64,000 nucleotides of DNA, from the NCBI GenBank assembly GCA_902586485.1, contig CACIHO010000006.1:1-64000 (forward strand), in the 5' to 3' direction. The notes beneath the pieces are model-generated. The model worked only from the letters and a program-made list of their open reading frames with translations. It made no database searches and was not told the DNA's origin. Positions 63,478 to 64,000 of the stretch are shown piece after piece; position 1 is the first letter of the stretch; each line of letters opens with the position of its first letter. The position numbers and the translations under genes were made by a program. The stretch comes from an uncultured Pelagibacteraceae bacterium. Its GTDB lineage: Bacteria > Pseudomonadota > Alphaproteobacteria > Pelagibacterales > Pelagibacteraceae.

Positions 63478-64000
63478 TATCGTTTATTATATCTGCTCTA
63501 TCATATAACTTTATCAAAGGTTTAAATTTTCTAATATCTTCGTTAGATTTTTCTATTCTTCTTATTTCTTTTTCAGCTAATAAGAAAAGATCACTATTAT
63601 GAATTGGATCTGCTAATTTAAAATTTTTAATTCCACTTTGCTTAAAACCCAAGATATCTCCAAAACCCCTTAATTTCATATCCTCTTCAGATATTAAAAA
63701 CCCATCATTTGAATCTTTTAAAATTTTAATCCTTTTTTTTGCATTATCACTTAAATTAGATTTAAACATAAGAATGCAAGTGGAGTCTTTATCTCCACGA
63801 CCGACTCTTCCCCTTAATTGATGAAGTTGAGAAAGTCCAAATTTATTTGCATTTTCTATTATTATTACGTTTGCATTAGGGAAATCAATTCCAACCTCTA
63901 TAATAGTTGTCGAAACTAAAATCTTAAATTTATTATTTAAAAAATCATTAAGTATTATATTTTTTTCTTCTAAATCTGTTTTTCCATGAAGTAAAGAAAC
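63470..64000 (-). CDS. recG: ATP-dependent DNA helicase RecG, C-terminal part
   Basis: Rescues stalled replication forks and moves Holliday junctions. The frame is open to the right edge of the window, so the gene begins outside; 176 codons plus the stop are present. Visible are LHGKTDLEEKN, the helicase motif V region VSTTIIEVGIDFPNANVIII, motif VI QLHQLRGRVGRGDKDSTC, and the C-terminal DGFLISEEDMKLRGFGDILGFKQSG. An internal ATG at 63769 is not the start. Confidence 0.95.
   Translation of the reverse strand, partial: VSLLHGKTDLEEKNIILNDFLNNKFKILVSTTIIEVGIDFPNANVIIIENANKFGLSQLHQLRGRVGRGDKDSTCILMFKSNLSDNAKKRIKILKDSNDGFLISEEDMKLRGFGDILGFKQSGIKNFKLADPIHNSDLFLLAEKEIRRIEKSNEDIRKFKPLIKLYDRADIINDIN

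Noticed and set aside
63470-63769. A separate 99-aa gene starting at 63769
   Set aside because: The frame continues open to 64000 with RecG motifs V and VI; the ATG is internal.

Overview
The window looks like a SAR11-type alphaproteobacterium (Candidatus Pelagibacter or a close relative). The DNA is very AT-rich (roughly 30% GC by eye) and genes are packed with overlapping starts and stops. No intergenic gap reaches 300 bases (the longest is 7328-7568). Several neighbourhoods are standard for alphaproteobacteria: erpA/xth next to dgt-argS-nagZ-scpAB-tatABC-serS, yajC-secDF, and ssb-gyrA-coaD-ppi-tgt. All species-level statements are inference; no database was searched.

Layout. 1-200 is an inverted piece of the 5' end of valS lying head to head with the rest of valS (201-2471), so the left edge is almost certainly a fold-back chimera. 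Then come ilvD (with a short GC-rich patch), gmd and manC (GDP-sugar synthesis), an EamA-type transporter and a small lysine-rich protein. From 7.9 to 22.7 kb lies a phosphorus block: a DAG-kinase-like protein, a PlcP-like phospholipase C with an Agt-like glycosyltransferase (replacement of phospholipids by glycolipids), phoR, an unknown exported protein, pstS-pstC-pstA-pstB-phoU-phoB, sixA, ppk and ppx, with Pho-box-like direct repeats before pstS and in the DAGK/plcP gap. Next is an arsenate pair, aquaporin plus ArsC (22.9-24.0 kb).

From 24.36 to 32.29 kb is a glycerol-3-phosphate/glycerophosphodiester module: glpD (C-terminally truncated), ugpB, ugpA, two tandem ugpE genes, ugpC, ugpQ and a 2H-phosphoesterase-like gene. 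It is bracketed by 130-bp direct repeats, and each repeat carries the junction of a phyH gene tail and the start of a 74-aa gene. The left copy has only the last codons of phyH, and the right copy only the first codons of the 74-aa gene. The simplest reading is that the module was inserted between two formerly adjacent genes with duplication of their junction, and that glpD was cut at the border.

33-40 kb holds a disulfide-isomerase-like gene, a redoxin and a zinc locus: znuA (with a long His/Asp repeat), a COG0523 GTPase, a WD40 protein and a small Cys protein on the minus strand, diverging from znuC-znuB-zur across two tandem Zur-like palindromes. 40-64 kb is mostly housekeeping: an Ldh2-type dehydrogenase, xth, erpA, dgt, argS, nagZ, scpAB, a compact tatABC, serS, yajC-secDF, a PuuD-type membrane protein, uvrA/ssb, gyrA, coaD, a cyclophilin, tgt, tRNA-Lys(UUU), an M48 metalloprotease, a DUF502 protein and the 3' part of recG running off the right edge.

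How the genes work together: the first half is a concentrated phosphorus-economy region covering high-affinity Pi uptake and sensing, polyphosphate, lipid remodelling, arsenate defence and G3P scavenging. Both ABC importers have a Rho-independent terminator between the binding-protein gene and the permease genes, which would give an excess of binding protein.
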